Virus record (IMG/VR): IMGVR_UViG_3300031884_000939 | Coordinates: 62,001 to 126,000 of that record | DNA from: a virus | Length of the DNA: 64,000 nucleotides | Direction: 5' to 3' (one strand) | Shown here: one piece after another, positions 29,887 through 36,664 of the stretch | Layout of the letters: each line of letters begins with the position of its first letter | Position numbering within the stretch: the stretch's first letter is position 1 | Program-made: the position numbers and the translations under genes | The notes under the pieces: model-generated | What the model was told of the DNA's origin: nothing | The model's input: the letters and a program-made list of their open reading frames with translations, nothing else | Database searches by the model: none

Positions 29887-30077
29887 CAGTGTACTGATTC
29901 GTCCTCGTAGCCAATGAATACATTACACCCTCGCTGTCGAGCTTCATCCAATGCTTGTTCAGTAGCAGCATCGCATACCAATTCGAACATTTCATCAATC
30001 TCATTCTGAGTTAAATGTTCTTCTCCGATAAGTCCTGCGAATACTGCTTCTGCTACCATTAATCTATCGTCTGTCAT
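29886..30077 (-). CDS. Small acidic hypothetical protein
   Basis: A 63-residue helical protein (LMVAEAVFAGLIGEEHLTQN, then FELVCDAATEQALDEARQRG) ending NVFIGYEDESVH. Both ends overlap neighbours by one base. No family recognised. Confidence 0.55.
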   Translation of the reverse strand: MTDDRLMVAEAVFAGLIGEEHLTQNEIDEMFELVCDAATEQALDEARQRGCNVFIGYEDESVH

Positions 30078-30241
30078 TATTTCTCCGTTGGAGTAAATCG
30101 TTCGTTAAATGCTTCTGTACGACAAGTAAATTCCTCGCCGAGATGATTAGTGTATTTGATCCAATCATCTTGATCTACTGTGTATCGTTCTTTAACATAA
30201 AAGATTCTTGAATCTTTATCCATATAAACTATTTGTACCAT
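30077..30241 (-). CDS. Small hypothetical protein
   Basis: A 54-residue protein from the ATG at 30241, chosen because it overlaps the upstream stop as TAATG. Reads MVQIVYMDKDSRIFYVKERY and ends in AFNERFTPTEK; a small beta-rich protein. Function unknown. Confidence 0.55.
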   Translation of the reverse strand: MVQIVYMDKDSRIFYVKERYTVDQDDWIKYTNHLGEEFTCRTEAFNERFTPTEK

Positions 30242-30591
30242 TATTGATTCCTTGCTAATCTTGCTTCGCGATGTGCGTTCCAACTTGCGTCTAAGTTGGC
30301 ATTTTGTCTAAACAATTTGTCGTATGCTCTGTCAGTGATACCATACAAATTGCCTTCTTGTTGTGATTCAAAAAAATTATAATCTATTGTCCATCTAGGA
30401 ATAATTGTAACCAATGCGTCTGCGTCATGTAATACCGGAAGTTGTTTCCACTGGAACATTAGTCGATCCACACAAGATTTCCAATATGTTTTAGACCATT
30501 CAGATTTTGCGCTGGCTAAACTTTTACGAGCCGCATCTAACCGTCCACCGAGCACTTCTGCTTCTTCACCTAAAAAACGATATGATTTCAT
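30241..30591 (-). CDS. Hypothetical early phage protein
   Basis: A 116-residue protein with an N-terminal helical pair (EVLGGRLDAARKSLASAKSE), tryptophan-rich middle and charged end. Coupled on both sides by one-base overlaps. No recognised motif. Confidence 0.55.
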   Translation of the reverse strand: MKSYRFLGEEAEVLGGRLDAARKSLASAKSEWSKTYWKSCVDRLMFQWKQLPVLHDADALVTIIPRWTIDYNFFESQQEGNLYGITDRAYDKLFRQNANLDASWNAHREARLARNQ

Positions 30592-30776
30592 TATACACTT
30601 TCCTTAATATGAAGTTCTTCTACTAAGTCATGCGCTAGATTTAATGCCATCATTGCGCCAAGATATACTAACCTTCGTTCGTTGTCATCGCCAGAGCAAT
30701 TTTCTGTCATAGACATAAGTTCTTCAAACGATTTTGGTGTAACAAATAGCCCCGAATGGGGAATGGGATTTAACAT
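30591..30776 (-). CDS. Small hypothetical protein, operon leader
   Basis: A 61-residue protein, first gene of a five-gene early operon (30776-29230). The segment LVYLGAMMALNLAHDLVEEL is a hydrophobic helix that is amphipathic rather than membrane-spanning. AGGAG precedes the ATG. Confidence 0.55.
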   Translation of the reverse strand: MLNPIPHSGLFVTPKSFEELMSMTENCSGDDNERRLVYLGAMMALNLAHDLVEELHIKESV

Positions 30777-30804
30777 TTAAACTCCTTTATCTAACTATAG
30801 AACT

Positions 30805-30833
30805 ATTATAGCAAAATTGGATTTAATTGTCAA
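30805..30833 (-). promoter_or_regulatory. Early sigma70 promoter overlapping an upstream stop codon
   Basis: -35 TTGACA, 17-base spacer, -10 TATAAT, then TATAGTTAGA and AAAGGAG before the ATG at 30776. The TGA of the 30830 gene lies inside the -35 hexamer. Confidence 0.85.
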
Positions 30834-31060
30834 CTCCACTTCATTAAGAAGGAAAGATAGTCTCTTTCGGAGTCAAAATAGAAGATATATTCACCATTTT
30901 TGGTATGAGTGCTTACTTCTATTAGTTGCCAGCGCCATTCGGCTACCAATTCATGTTTACACCAATCCAATATTTGTTCAATAATGCCAAAAGATTTAAT
31001 TATTCTGTGAGCATGATTATATTGCTCTTTTGAATGAATAAATTCACCTTGTATTATCAT
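30830..31060 (-). CDS. KWG-family small protein
   Basis: A 76-residue member of the paralogous family. The C-terminus reads NGEYIFYFDSERDYLSFLMK and then W-S. Upstream comes a helix with HELVAEWRWQLIEVST. The pattern is strand, F-x-x-E/D-x-D-x-x-x-F-L/M-L-K-W. The start overlaps the stop of the next family member by 4 bases. No biochemical function is known. Confidence 0.7.
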   Translation of the reverse strand: MIIQGEFIHSKEQYNHAHRIIKSFGIIEQILDWCKHELVAEWRWQLIEVSTHTKNGEYIFYFDSERDYLSFLMKWS

Positions 31061-31278
31061 GCGGTTACCTCACCAAACTTCAATTTGAATAGCAAAGCGT
31101 CGTGTTCTTCTTTGAATATCCAATCCATACAGTTACCGCCAATGTCAGTAATGTATCTACCACCAGGTAAACCAAATAATTCTACTGCTTTATAGCACAC
31201 TTCGTCCCATCTTAATATATTATCAAGATCATTTTGTAGTGTTACCCTAACACTGAATGTATATTCAGGATCACGCAA
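31057..31278 (-). CDS. KWG-family small protein, KFG variant
   Basis: A 73-residue protein. The end reads CMDWIFKEEHDALLFKLKFG plus EVTA: the family C-terminus with Phe for Trp and four extra residues. The middle FGLPGGRYITDIGG is a strand-loop. Coupled to both neighbours. Confidence 0.65.
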   Translation of the reverse strand: MRDPEYTFSVRVTLQNDLDNILRWDEVCYKAVELFGLPGGRYITDIGGNCMDWIFKEEHDALLFKLKFGEVTA

Positions 31279-31510
31279 TATAAGTTTTCCTTATGTAATC
31301 GTCTGATTGTTCAGGAGTCATTGTATAATATAATAAGTTATCTTTTATATTAAAACGATTACAAAAACTTTGTCCATAGCGCAATCCATGTAAGGCGTCC
31401 CAGATAAAATCTTTGACCCACAGTTCGTATTCATCTAAAGTAATTCTTAGACTAGTGTGTCGTTCGTCATGTAATTCGTGATGTGTAAAAACAGAATGTC
31501 CGCTAGTCAT
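31271..31510 (-). CDS. Small protein, divergent KWG-family member
   Basis: A 79-residue protein whose end (NIKDNLLYYTMTPEQSDDYI, then RKTYIA) keeps the strand and acidic-helix layout but not the Lys-Trp-Gly. The first part (YELWVKDFIWDALHGLRYGQ) resembles the helical front half of other members. Overlaps the next gene by 8 bases and starts in a TAATG overlap with a 13-residue micro-ORF. Confidence 0.55.
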   Translation of the reverse strand: MTSGHSVFTHHELHDERHTSLRITLDEYELWVKDFIWDALHGLRYGQSFCNRFNIKDNLLYYTMTPEQSDDYIRKTYIA

Positions 31511-31551
31511 TATTCTTTAACTTCTATGTTTGGTTTTTCTTTGTTAGTCAT
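31510..31551 (-). CDS. Possible 13-residue coupling peptide
   Basis: MTNKEKPNIEVKE between two genes. Its ATG overlaps the upstream stop as TAATG and its own TAA overlaps the next ATG as TAATG. This perfect double coupling suggests it is translated, perhaps to pass ribosomes to the next gene. Confidence 0.4.
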   Translation of the reverse strand: MTNKEKPNIEVKE

Positions 31552-31904
31552 TAGTTTTTCAGACTATCTATTATAAAATCACCAGCATCTCCAAACTCAT
31601 AGCCTTGATGCGGATACACAGCAATATTCCGTTCTCTACGATATATTGTAGTGAGCCAATGCCACTGTCCGTTGATCCGACGTGGTTTCCACGGACCTTG
31701 CGGTCCTTTAATAAATTTAATAAGTGTTAGACGAGATGATAAATAAGAATGCCGATCACGATACTGGACATATCTACCGGCTCTAACAGTTAATAAGGAA
31801 CTATCAGCATGATATTTATACCCAACAAATACACTAAATGGTATTTTGCCATTATCAATAATGCCAGGACTCGTACTAATACTGGTTATAACGAACAACA
31901 TCAT
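31551..31904 (-). CDS. Hypothetical protein, probably disturbed at its 5' end by the HNH gene
   Basis: A 117-residue frame. The C-terminal half (FIKGPQGPWKPRRINGQWHW, YRRERNIAVYPHQGYEFGDA) looks like a real conserved-type small phage protein. The first 35 residues come from DNA antisense to the start of the HNH endonuclease and look unnatural. The native start may have been lost when the endonuclease entered, so this may be a truncated or newly extended gene. It no longer has a visible promoter. Confidence 0.5.
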   Translation of the reverse strand: MMLFVITSISTSPGIIDNGKIPFSVFVGYKYHADSSLLTVRAGRYVQYRDRHSYLSSRLTLIKFIKGPQGPWKPRRINGQWHWLTTIYRRERNIAVYPHQGYEFGDAGDFIIDSLKN

Positions 31905-32480
31905 ATTACTCCTGAGTGCTTTTTCAAAAACAGAACTCGCAAAGGTCCAGCTGGACAGCTAGTCGGTAATCCTGAAGATCCATCCAACAAAGTAAAACTT
32001 ACAGCAAAAGAACACTTCATTTGTCATCACCTTCTAACTAAAATGCTTGCCGATACTCGCCCACGGGCACAAATGCTAAAAGCCCTAGAACGAATGACCG
32101 CAAGTAATAATAAACATCAACGCTACAAAATAACAGCCCGACTATTTCAACAAATTCGTATCGAAGCCGCTACAGCACATTCAACTCTAATCAAAGGCAA
32201 ACCGAGCCATTCAAAAGGTAAAAAATGCCCTAACATCTCAATGGCTAAAACAGGTAAATCTATTAAACAACCACCTAGAACCGAACAGCATCGTATCAAT
32301 CTTGGCAATAGCCTCAAAGGTAAACCTGCTTGGAACAAAGGTAAAACTTACACTAACAAACCATACAAACGATTAACCTGTCCTCATTGCGGATTAGAAG
32401 GTAGCATCGCTAATATTAAACGCTGGCATAACAATAACTGTAAATCAATCCCAATGGGCACGGAAGTACTTTCCAAATAG
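31809..32480 (+). CDS. HNH homing endonuclease with NUMOD3-like motifs and zinc finger
   Basis: A 223-residue protein on the strand opposite to all its neighbours. It opens KYTKWYFAIINNARTR and has the HNH core: EQHHITPECFF, then KVKLTAKEHFICHHLLTKM. Next come NUMOD3-type basic repeats (GKPSHSKGKK and LKGKPAWNKGKTY) for DNA binding, and a C-terminal CPHC ... KRWH ... C finger like that of the GIY-YIG enzyme at 24073. It is a mobile endonuclease gene inserted into a minus-strand operon. The 3' end overlaps the convergent gene by 36 bases. Confidence 0.9.
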   Translation: MIFIPNKYTKWYFAIINNARTRTNTGYNEQHHITPECFFKNRTRKGPAGQLVGNPEDPSNKVKLTAKEHFICHHLLTKMLADTRPRAQMLKALERMTASNNKHQRYKITARLFQQIRIEAATAHSTLIKGKPSHSKGKKCPNISMAKTGKSIKQPPRTEQHRINLGNSLKGKPAWNKGKTYTNKPYKRLTCPHCGLEGSIANIKRWHNNNCKSIPMGTEVLSK

Positions 32481-33116
32481 TCTAAATCCGTTATCCATCC
32501 GGGCTTGATGTGCTTTAAGTCCTTCCCAATCACATTTAGGACTTACGTAATTTTCGTCCCATGGCGCTGTGTCATTACAGCCACTATGATCCCAAAACTT
32601 ATCTTCGGAGTGTTCATCAACTAATTGTTCGAATGCCCATATTTCTTCGTTAAGCACCCAGTCCCAACGGTCATGTAGTGTTGTATCTTCATCGCCCATG
32701 TCTACAGCGTGTGCGTTAACCTCTACACCTTTTTTCTTACGACGCTGACCTTTTTTGTAGCCTTCAGATTGTAAGTGTACCGGTACATCTTCGTCGTCGA
32801 CATATGGACTACCATGCTTAGTATCACGTAACTGTTTGAGCATAGGTAGTATGACATCAGCTAATGTATGATCCATTGACCAAGTGTCCCAAAAGTCAAT
32901 CTTGATATAAGACCAGCGTGGGTGGACTGTGTCTAGGAACTTTTGCCATAGTTGGCAAATAGGATCTAATATCTTAACCCAAGTTCCATATACAGGTTTA
33001 TACGCTACATCGTGGTCATAAAAGACTCCATCGTCCTTTTCCCAAAAGCAAACTCGCTTGAGAATATGATACGGGCTTACCCAGTGATTACGATACTTAC
33101 TTGTCCAAATTTTCAT
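32445..33116 (-). CDS. Conserved T4-like protein, WSYIKID/WDTWSMDHTLAD type
   Basis: A 223-residue protein with the stretches PRWSYIKIDFWDTWSMDHTL, ADVILPMLKQLRDTKHGSPY, VDDEDVP and GFRLFGKYF. From memory this combination is widely conserved in T4-like phages, but the function is unknown to me. Tryptophan- and aspartate-rich, soluble. Last gene of the eight-gene operon from 36115. Confidence 0.75.
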   Translation of the reverse strand: MKIWTSKYRNHWVSPYHILKRVCFWEKDDGVFYDHDVAYKPVYGTWVKILDPICQLWQKFLDTVHPRWSYIKIDFWDTWSMDHTLADVILPMLKQLRDTKHGSPYVDDEDVPVHLQSEGYKKGQRRKKKGVEVNAHAVDMGDEDTTLHDRWDWVLNEEIWAFEQLVDEHSEDKFWDHSGCNDTAPWDENYVSPKCDWEGLKAHQARMDNGFRLFGKYFRAHWD

Positions 33117-33291
33117 TTTTGTATTCCTTGATATAATCTTTTAAAATTTGTTCAACCAACTGATTTAGTGTAATATCTTGTTCATGAGCATATAACATAA
33201 GCTGATACAACTCTTCGCGATCTAATCGTAGTTCAACAATTTCGCTACCATCTAACGGGTCATCTATACTTGTTAAATCAATATCTGTCAT
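33097..33291 (-). CDS. Small ribbon-helix-helix-like protein
   Basis: A 64-residue protein from the ATG at 33291. The segment IVELRLDREELYQLMLYAHE, then DITLNQLVEQILKDYI, is a strand followed by two helices with the length and register of Arc/MetJ-type DNA-binding proteins. It could regulate its operon. The end overlaps the next gene by 20 bases. Confidence 0.6.
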   Translation of the reverse strand: MTDIDLTSIDDPLDGSEIVELRLDREELYQLMLYAHEQDITLNQLVEQILKDYIKEYKNENLDK

Positions 33292-33473
33292 TACCAACTC
33301 CCGTCATCTATCCATAGTCTTACTGTTAAAAACAACCAACTAACGTACCAAGTACGTTCATTAGGTCCTGCCCATTCATCTGTAAACGCTCTGCCACCTT
33401 GTGGCATATAACGCCAGTGTAATGGATTAACTGTTATTATAACAGACATTCCCGAGTAAGTCAACCATTTCAT
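33291..33473 (-). CDS. Small Trp-rich protein
   Basis: A 60-residue protein ending WYVSWLFLTVRLWIDDGSW. The hydrophobic C-terminus could be a beta hairpin or a short membrane stretch. Overlaps both neighbours by 1-4 bases. Function unknown. Confidence 0.5.
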   Translation of the reverse strand: MKWLTYSGMSVIITVNPLHWRYMPQGGRAFTDEWAGPNERTWYVSWLFLTVRLWIDDGSW

Positions 33474-33892
33474 TTGTATTCCTTATCTAATTTGGTACTA
33501 GTTAATTCAGCTAGTACTTGGAACTTATCCCATGCTTCTTTAACTGCTGGGCGCTTGGCCAACTCGGTATCAGGTAACACGGTTTCTAGCCAAATCTCAG
33601 ATCTGCGTGTGCTGTGTGCGCCAAACTTACGAGGTTGGTGTAGCTTGCCGGAATCGTATAGTTCCATCGATATAGCTCTAAAAGCCAATTTGTGTTTATC
33701 GGTTGGGTAGTGTTGCCACTCCGGACTACTCCAACTTTGACGAGCATGATATCCTTGCCAAATGTCTTCCCACTCCTCATCGATATGTGGATCAAAATTA
33801 GTACGAGCAATAACAACCAATACATCGTCAATGTCCACAACCCCTTCGTAGAGATCAACTAAACATCGACTATAACTTAATCCTACTTTCAT
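33470..33892 (-). CDS. Conserved phage protein, KVGLSYSRCLVDL type
   Basis: A 140-residue protein starting MKVGLSYSRCLVDLYEGVVD and containing LVVIARTNFDP, KLHQPRKFGAH and WDKFQVLAELTSTKLDKEYK. The pattern appears conserved in T4-like phages. Soluble, no catalytic motif recognised. Co-translated with the phosphoesterase. Confidence 0.65.
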   Translation of the reverse strand: MKVGLSYSRCLVDLYEGVVDIDDVLVVIARTNFDPHIDEEWEDIWQGYHARQSWSSPEWQHYPTDKHKLAFRAISMELYDSGKLHQPRKFGAHSTRRSEIWLETVLPDTELAKRPAVKEAWDKFQVLAELTSTKLDKEYK

Positions 33893-34812
33893 TACACCTC
33901 CAAATATTGTAATTTAAACCAATCAGCACTTGCTTCATGGCCAACATAGCCTCGTGGGTTACATACTACTCTAGTATCGCCAATCCAATAGTTAAAATTA
34001 AAATGCGTGTGTCCATGTAGCCAATACTTAATCTGTGGCCTAGCTTCAATAAAATCATCCAAGTTACTACGAAAAGCAGCGTTTAGTAAGTTACCTTTAT
34101 ATACATCTGCTACGCTTAACTCAGACGGACAATGATGACCAACAACAATATAACTGCCGGGATCGCGTGTAACATGGTCAACATAGGCTAACATTTTCTT
34201 ATGGTCAACCACGCTATCTTCAGGAGTCCATCGAGCCGGCTCTTCTTTGCTCTTGTAGCCAATATTGATCATGGCACCTGTGGCATCTTTGCTATACTGC
34301 CCACCGTTACGACCATCATCGGTCCACAAAGGATTCTTTTCGTAGATAGGAACATTCCGCACAACCATTCTATTGCTGTTTAACACTTCGCGGAAATCAT
34401 TCATAGATCCTTGAGCATAATTCATAGCTAACGAATCCTCATTGTTCATGTCGGTCCATAGTGTACCACCAATAAATGTATGATCCATATGAGTCCAACA
34501 CTCTTTCTCAAGGATATGTAAATTACCATAGTCCAAATGATACTTAAGAATGTTTTCAGTATGGGCAACATCTCCCGAGTAGTGTTCGTGATTGCCCATG
34601 ATGTAAACTATATGGGGAAACTCTCGACAAACATTGTCAAAAAACTGCCTGTACTCTTTAGCCAAATGCTTTAAGTAAGTGGGCCTACCATCTGTGAAGT
34701 GTTTAGCTACACAGATGTCGCCAGCAAGAACTAATACATCTGCCTGTTCTTCATTCTTGAGTTCAATAGGTCCGAACTCTAAATGGATATCACTTGCTAG
34801 AGCTAATTTCAA
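33892..34812 (-). CDS. Calcineurin-like metallophosphoesterase
   Basis: A 306-residue enzyme with every metallophosphatase motif in order: SDIHLEF, LAGDICV, MGNHEHY, VVGHHCPS and LHGHTHFNFNY. These bind two metal ions and hydrolyse phosphoesters. The substrate cannot be told from sequence; cyclic nucleotides, nucleotides or nucleic acids are possible. No signal peptide, so cytoplasmic. Its start overlaps the membrane-protein gene by 23 bases. Confidence 0.92.
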   Translation of the reverse strand: MKLALASDIHLEFGPIELKNEEQADVLVLAGDICVAKHFTDGRPTYLKHLAKEYRQFFDNVCREFPHIVYIMGNHEHYSGDVAHTENILKYHLDYGNLHILEKECWTHMDHTFIGGTLWTDMNNEDSLAMNYAQGSMNDFREVLNSNRMVVRNVPIYEKNPLWTDDGRNGGQYSKDATGAMINIGYKSKEEPARWTPEDSVVDHKKMLAYVDHVTRDPGSYIVVGHHCPSELSVADVYKGNLLNAAFRSNLDDFIEARPQIKYWLHGHTHFNFNYWIGDTRVVCNPRGYVGHEASADWFKLQYLEV

Positions 34813-35146
34813 TTGTGACTTCCTTTAATTGTGTTTGTAGTTCTTTTACTAGGTCTTCGTCACCGCCTGCTAAGTAGGCTGTTTTATCCGGAAAGCGAGC
34901 TTTAATAGCATCGCGAAGTTCTGTTATTGTATTACCTTGACAAAGAAACTGTTTGTCTTCTTCACTATAACAATAGATTTGGCCGTTAACTCGTTCGACA
35001 GTAACCGGCATTAAAGTATCCGAGGCTTGCTTAATTTTAGAATCAATTTCTCCAATAACTTGGCGAACTACGCTTCTAATATAAACATATACAAATACAA
35101 ATGTTAATCCAATACCGATTACAATTCCTAAAATAATATCGCTCAT
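34790..35146 (-). CDS. Membrane-anchored small phage protein
   Basis: A 118-residue protein with an N-terminal membrane helix (IILGIVIGIGLTFVFVYVYI) followed by a soluble domain containing VERVNGQIYCYSEEDKQFLC and a helical end. The layout is typical of small host-membrane proteins of T4-like phages. Function unknown. Confidence 0.6.
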   Translation of the reverse strand: MSDIILGIVIGIGLTFVFVYVYIRSVVRQVIGEIDSKIKQASDTLMPVTVERVNGQIYCYSEEDKQFLCQGNTITELRDAIKARFPDKTAYLAGGDEDLVKELQTQLKEVTIEISSSK

Positions 35147-35661
35147 TTATCTAATCCTTTATCTTCTACACCTTGTTTATACCATTCAGTTAAGGGTTCT
35201 GGCTCTTCGTCATCTTCCCAACCCCATTCATCTTTAACTTTATCTTTGTAGTACTCTGGTTCATTGGAACTATCTGTACATTCATCATCGAAGTACTCGC
35301 CATCGTATATAGCTGTTCCTACAAATCCTACTCCAGGCTCAAAGTAATCTAGCTGAAATGTTACATTGGGTTGACTTCTTGCCCAAGTTTCAAACGCTTG
35401 AACTGGAGGAGCCCATGCCGTACTAAAACTAAAACTAATCGAATCACCTTCTTCGTCGTCTAGATAACATTCGTTGATATCCCACTTGGTGCCCCAATTT
35501 TCTACATTCCAGCTATACCAGTCTTGGTCGTTTTCAAACTTAGGTTGTGGGACCATCCAGTTCAATAATTCTCCATCATCGCTTTCTATAATCTTTTTGA
35601 TTTCATTAATTACTTCTGCTGGACCACTAATAGTTGCTCTGTTATCACACCAATTAGGCAT
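35143..35661 (-). CDS. MPNWCDN protein, YubB/DUF1281 ferredoxin-like family
   Basis: A 172-residue protein from ATG 35661, chosen for the family start MPNWCDNRATISGPAEVI and an AGGAG site. The first 120 residues follow the Api92/YubB-like pattern of plasmid and phage proteins: N-W-C-x-N, then WYSWNVENWGTKWD and ISFSFSTAWAPPVQAFETWA. The tail is acidic and Trp/Glu-rich. Function unknown, although the family is frequent on mobile elements. Confidence 0.8.
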   Translation of the reverse strand: MPNWCDNRATISGPAEVINEIKKIIESDDGELLNWMVPQPKFENDQDWYSWNVENWGTKWDINECYLDDEEGDSISFSFSTAWAPPVQAFETWARSQPNVTFQLDYFEPGVGFVGTAIYDGEYFDDECTDSSNEPEYYKDKVKDEWGWEDDEEPEPLTEWYKQGVEDKGLDK

Positions 35662-36115
35662 TCTTCTTCTCCTTGCGGTTTTCAAAATATTGTTCGTGTT
35701 GGACCCATTCATCATTAACTAGGAATCCCCAGTCTCTTCTTTGCTTACCAGGCATAAACAATGTCCAACAAGTCTTACCTGGCTTCAACTCAATTCTATG
35801 ATATGATTCTGCCGAACAAGTACGGAAGTGCCCTGGGCCACGCCATTTTTGTACTTCGCTAACCATTTCACCCATTTCATTAAAGTATGGGATCCATTCA
35901 TAATAGCCACCCCATAAAATTATTGTAGCATAGGGCCAAGGATGATCATGAACATCATCTGGATCGCCCTTTAGGAACTTGTGTAGGAATATATTAAATG
36001 GAAAGTGCTTACGATCCTTTAGGAACAAATAATATCGTTCCAAATAAGGTTCGTTATCTTGCCTGTCCAAAATAACACGGTATTTACCTAATCGTTCGAA
36101 TAGTTTTTTAAGCAT
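35654..36115 (-). CDS. Cupin-like protein, leaderless operon leader
   Basis: A 153-residue protein from the ATG at 36115. Cupin-type strands are DVHDHPWPYATIILWGGYYE (H-D-H metal site) and GHFRTCSAESYHRIEL, then PGKTCWTLFMPGKQRRDWGF. Similar cupins occur in T4-like phages, substrate unknown. It is the first gene of an operon of at least eight genes down to 32445. The ATG lies 6 bases after the -10, so translation should start on a leaderless mRNA. Confidence 0.75.
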   Translation of the reverse strand: MLKKLFERLGKYRVILDRQDNEPYLERYYLFLKDRKHFPFNIFLHKFLKGDPDDVHDHPWPYATIILWGGYYEWIPYFNEMGEMVSEVQKWRGPGHFRTCSAESYHRIELKPGKTCWTLFMPGKQRRDWGFLVNDEWVQHEQYFENRKEKKNA

Positions 36116-36121
36116 ACAATG

Positions 36122-36150
36122 ATTATACCTTAAAATCAATTACTTGTCAA
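36122..36150 (-). promoter_or_regulatory. Leaderless-type sigma70 promoter of the 36-32 kb operon
   Basis: -35 TTGACA, 17-base spacer, -10 TATAAT, then 6 bases to the ATG. The -35 follows directly on the T-run of the preceding terminator. Confidence 0.88.
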
Positions 36151-36152
36151 TG

Positions 36153-36179
36153 AAAAAGCCCCAGGGATTGGGGCTTTTT
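36153..36179 (-). terminator. Intrinsic terminator after the HTH gene
   Basis: On the minus strand AAAAAGCCCC-AATCCCT-GGGGCTTTTT. A 10-pair stem with T-run, directly abutting the next promoter. Confidence 0.9.
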
Positions 36180-36216
36180 GGTTTTAAATGCCGCCGAACG
36201 GGGCATTTAGGTGTGA

Positions 36217-36486
36217 TTACAAGCCTACAGCAAGAGCGCGGTAGCCAGCAGCGATCAACTCGCGTGATGGTTTGGTCAATGCGTATTCAGTTACTTGAAT
36301 GCCATTACCAGCCTTACGGTTGATAGTAGCTACAGCAAAACCATTGTGGCGAATGCGTGAAACTTCAGCGGCCAAGTTCTTGATGCCAAAACGCTTTTGT
36401 GCTACAGAAGCTGTAACAACTTCACCTGCTTGAAGAGCTGTTTGGAGTTTAAATGTTTTTGTATCGCGTGAATATTGATATTTCAT
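36217..36486 (-). CDS. Helix-turn-helix DNA-binding protein
   Basis: An 89-residue protein from ATG 36486, with AGGAT upstream. KTFKLQTALQAGEVVTASVA, then QKRFGIKNLAAEVSRIRHNG and VATINRKAGNGIQVTEYALT, is a winged-helix-type layout ending in PSRELIAAGYRALA. Similar small HTH proteins are seen in T4-like aquatic phages. It has its own promoter and a strong terminator, so it is an independently controlled regulator candidate. Targets unknown. Confidence 0.75.
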   Translation of the reverse strand: MKYQYSRDTKTFKLQTALQAGEVVTASVAQKRFGIKNLAAEVSRIRHNGFAVATINRKAGNGIQVTEYALTKPSRELIAAGYRALAVGL

Positions 36487-36546
36487 GTTTATTGTATCCT
36501 TTCTTAGTAGTAATAAACGGTAGTTGATTTTACACAACTTAGAACT

Positions 36547-36575
36547 AGTATACACTCACTAACTTAATAAAACAA
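36547..36575 (-). promoter_or_regulatory. Sigma70-type promoter of the HTH gene
   Basis: -35 TTGTTT, 17-base spacer, -10 TATACT. The leader is about 60 bases. Confidence 0.65.
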
Positions 36576-36632
36576 GTGAAACGGCGCACTAAATTGGTTA
36601 ATTCTGCCAAAAACCGCTATACAGCGTTTTAA

Positions 36633-36639
36633 CTAAATA
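36633..36639 (+). promoter_or_regulatory. Late promoter box CTAAATA of tail locus 2
   Basis: AACTAAATAATA, then AAGGATAAC and the ATG at 36665. Likely start of the plus-strand tail transcript. Confidence 0.75.
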
Positions 36640-36664
36640 ATAAAGCTAACCAAGGATAACATAG

